A stretch of 64,000 nucleotides of DNA, taken from assembly GCA_003640385.1 (NCBI GenBank), contig RCAB01000096.1:62001-126000 (forward strand), written 5' to 3'. Numbering within the stretch: the first letter of the stretch is position 1; every line of letters begins with the position of its first letter. The position numbers and the translations under genes are program-made. This DNA comes from Setaria digitata (Eukaryota > Nematoda > Chromadorea > Rhabditida > Setariidae). Positions 61,065 through 64,000 of this stretch are shown piece by piece. The notes beneath the pieces are model-generated. The model was given only the letters and a program-made list of their open reading frames with translations, was not told the origin of the DNA and searched no databases.

Positions 61065-64000
61065 TTGAATGGAAAGTGTTGCGATGTGCTTCTCCAGATT
61101 ACTTCAACAAACATCGTTCTTCGGAATAAATGTGAAATGAATGGCGGAGCCGAAGATGAAGAAGTCTTCTTGGTGGTGTGGTCGAGAGTTGCCTCGAACT
61201 AGTGCCGTGTAATTGGATATACAACAGCGTTGTTATCCACCAAAAGCACTATCATCCTTTGCATAACAAATATCTGAAGCAATATTTGCTGATTATCACT
61301 TTCTGGTAATTCTCTTCTTCCTACTTTTGTTTCTTTACTTCGAAGAATTGTTGTTTGACCGCCACTGAGTCAATTTTCATTCCATTCTGTACAGTCTCTT
61401 TCAATACACCTGAATAGAAACATTTTATTCCATCCCTTTCTAGAAGGTGAAATGGCTTTTATGTTATAGACGACAGGGATTTTCACAGGAGAAGAGAATG
61501 AAGATGGGAGAAACGGAAAGAAGAGCAATTCCGGGATTTCTCAGATATTAAAGGACGAACTGATGTATATTTCTCTCTTTCTTGCTAATTCCTAGAATTT
61601 AAGACTTCAGCAAAATCTGAATTAATGAGCTCTTCTCATAATCTTTCCTAATTTATATTTTCTTGGTCTTACATTTTTCAATTTACCGATTATATTTCAC
61701 CTAACTCTTTGAACACATCTCACACTTTCAGGGTTCGCTTTTCTGATGCAGTTTCTAACACTTAAATTTACTTCTGGAATAGTCTGGGAGTTTCACTCTT
61801 TCAGTATACTAACGATGACAGGCAGCATTTAACAATTAATCGTTAACAAATTATTAATTGCAAAAGTACCTCCCATTTCTAATCTACTTTTGGTTTCATT
61901 TTTTCGAAAGTTTCGTTTAATTCTCAATTTATGACATTGGAAATTTGGTTATTTATGTATTGAAAGTTATGTAATGAAAGATAATCCTAAAGCATTTAAC
62001 TGCACCCGAAAGAAAAGAACTGCGAAGAAAAAAAGACTGAGAAGAGAACTCATTTCACGAAACAAATCCTGGCTCCGAGCACTGGTTTGCTGAAGACTAA
62101 TTTGGTTGCTACTTCAACTATGCTTGATCCTAGGATTAGTAAACAAACAAACGATTTTCTTCTATTGAGCTTCCGTAGATAATGGACTAAAAGAAGTAGT
62201 AAGCAAATATTATCGAAAATTTCTATGATAGTTCATTTTCTGAAATTAGAACATTTTTTTATCGTTTTTTTTTCCTCTCATTTTCTAGAATGTTGAAAAA
62301 ATTGGGGCATTTTATCGTCCTAACATTTATTTGAAAACCTTTTGTATGGAAACAAAATTATTTGAAATATAGGACTCACTAAAATTTGATAGTATTGTCG
62401 ATTACTTTTGCAATTGATATTAGTTTTTATTTCAAAAATGTATAGGACTGATTAGTTATGAAATATATACAAAATAAGAAACATATGCTAACAAATTTAT
62501 ATTTTGTCTTTTTCATTTTTTTTTAAATTTATATGAAATGAAATGTCATATGATTAAATTGATAATTCAGTAAAATAGCGAATTGTTTGTCTCTAAAAAA
62601 AAAAATGATTCTGCATTGTGAAGTGATTCTAATCAGCCTTTGAATTATCGATGTAGCACTAACATTCCTTGGTAGATAAAGCCCGAAACGCCTAAAATTT
62701 GTTTAATTCCGATGGAGAAATAATTCGATTAATTGTCCGAGGTGAAAGATGTAGGAAAGATTTGGCGCATTTCACTCTTCTTACAGTTTGGATGATAAAT
62801 TAATTAATCAGGAAATTAGATATGCTAAACACGCCAGTTATTGGATTTAAAAAACAATGCAAATGATTATTGATAAGAGTGAAAAGTCAAATTTATTACT
62901 TGAATATGTTAAAATCAAGAGAAAAGAAATCATTTGTAAATGTTTTGTAAAGAAATGATATTGTTGTGAAATGAAAAGAAAAAGTGATAATTGATAAGAA
63001 CTGTAAATGCTTTAAGACTGACAAAAGTAGTTTATACCTTTAAACTTGAACATATTTCAAATGATTGTTCAGAATGAAAATTTTTTTCAGTCTGAATGGT
63101 AAACAGTTGCATGCAATAATGGGTTTACTGGCCTCAGAAATGGAAAGAGATGCGATTAGCAAAGGAAGGAATGGACTGAAGCTGGCAGGAAGTTGTGTAA
63201 TGACTGCCTTTCGAGGGAATTTAAAAATCAAAATGATTAAAGAAAATTCGAGCTGACATCTGCGTTGCTTTCTCTAAGTACTAAATTAAAGAAAATTTTT
63301 GTCATTAGGAATCATTGAACTTTTTGGAGTGAAACATTGCCTTATAGTTCTTTTTAGTATTGTATGTACTTGTGTGCATGCATCTCACTTTGTAGTTATA
63401 AATATAAGTTTATTTGTGGAAAAGATGAGACAAGGCACAAAAAAGGGAGAAGTTCGCAAGTAGAAACTCTCAGGAAGAAATGCTATATCAAAGATTTGAA
63501 TCGATCCATGAAGTGGAGAGTGCAACGCTTAAATGATTATTCGGCTTCTGTTCATTGACATATAGCGCATGTCGGCATATCTCTTTCAAATAAGCACTTT
63601 CTCTAAAATATCATTCTTCCGTCATGCCATTAAATCCGTGAAACTTTCAAAATTGCATTTTTCTCAGACTGCAAAATGCACAATTCTAACAAAATAACAA
63701 CGTGTAAAATGATAGTAAGATGAAGTTATATAACATATGTAAAAATTTGATACTCAGTAATGAAATTTTGTCACCACAAGAAAATTTTTTATGAGCTTCT
63801 AATCATCTGTTGTGTAAATGACACATATATTCAAACATTAGTATCGTCGATTCATTGAAGACATTGCAAATTATCCGTTAGAATTTTCCGGAAATATGAC
63901 AAACTGTCAGCATAACAACAACAATATTAGTGATTGAAAATCGTTGTTATCAGCTGCTCTTAATTGCAAAGCAGAAGAAAAATGCAAAAAAAAAAGCTTT
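61065..64000. other. intergenic DNA, no gene seen
   Basis: 61065-61260 is the immediate upstream region of the Ly6-like gene and is less AT-rich, so it may hold its promoter. The rest is AT-rich with stops in all frames. Short frames at 63040-63256 lie on both strands and have no family signature. Confidence 0.5.

Overview
The window is eukaryotic and almost certainly nematode DNA. It is AT-rich, has long introns with AG|GTAAG-like donors and TTTCAG-like acceptors, and carries many poly-A/T runs and simple repeats. Two recognised genes point to a nematode: a LIN-29-type five-finger C2H2 factor, and a small GPI-anchored Ly6/uPAR-like protein of the nematode type. The sparse gene content and long introns would fit a filarial or other spirurid worm, but genus and species cannot be fixed from the sequence alone.

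Layout. 1-5.2 kb: no firm gene. 5.2-7.7 kb (-): a ZCCHC9-like protein with four CCHC zinc knuckles and a tandemly duplicated N-terminal exon. 7.7-12.5 kb: no gene seen. 12.5-15.1 kb (-): the zinc-finger and C-terminal exons of lin-29; two candidate 5' exons lie near 17.8 and 18.6 kb. 18.6-31 kb: simple repeats, a GC-richer island with a (CAT)n array at 23.2-23.75 kb, and no convincing gene. 31-41.7 kb (-): exons of at least one unrecognised gene encoding a Ser/Thr/Gln-rich protein; three consecutive exons at 36.4-37.5 kb join in phase, and more candidates lie on both sides. 43.9-44.4 kb (+): a candidate two-exon secreted or membrane protein with a poly(A) signal just after its stop. 44.4-55.6 kb: no gene seen. 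55.7-56.2 kb (+): a candidate small secreted protein. 56.8-58.8 kb (+): a complete PGAM5 in six exons. 59.9-61.1 kb (-): the Ly6-like gene in five exons, tail to tail with PGAM5. 61.1-64 kb: no gene seen.

The genes do not form an operon or an evident pathway. They mix nuclear RNA-binding (ZCCHC9), developmental transcription (LIN-29), mitochondrial phosphatase (PGAM5) and cell-surface (Ly6-like) functions. All exon models were read by eye from frame, splice consensus and family knowledge, with no transcript evidence. The four single N bases mostly sit at short direct duplications or a homopolymer and look like assembly joins.
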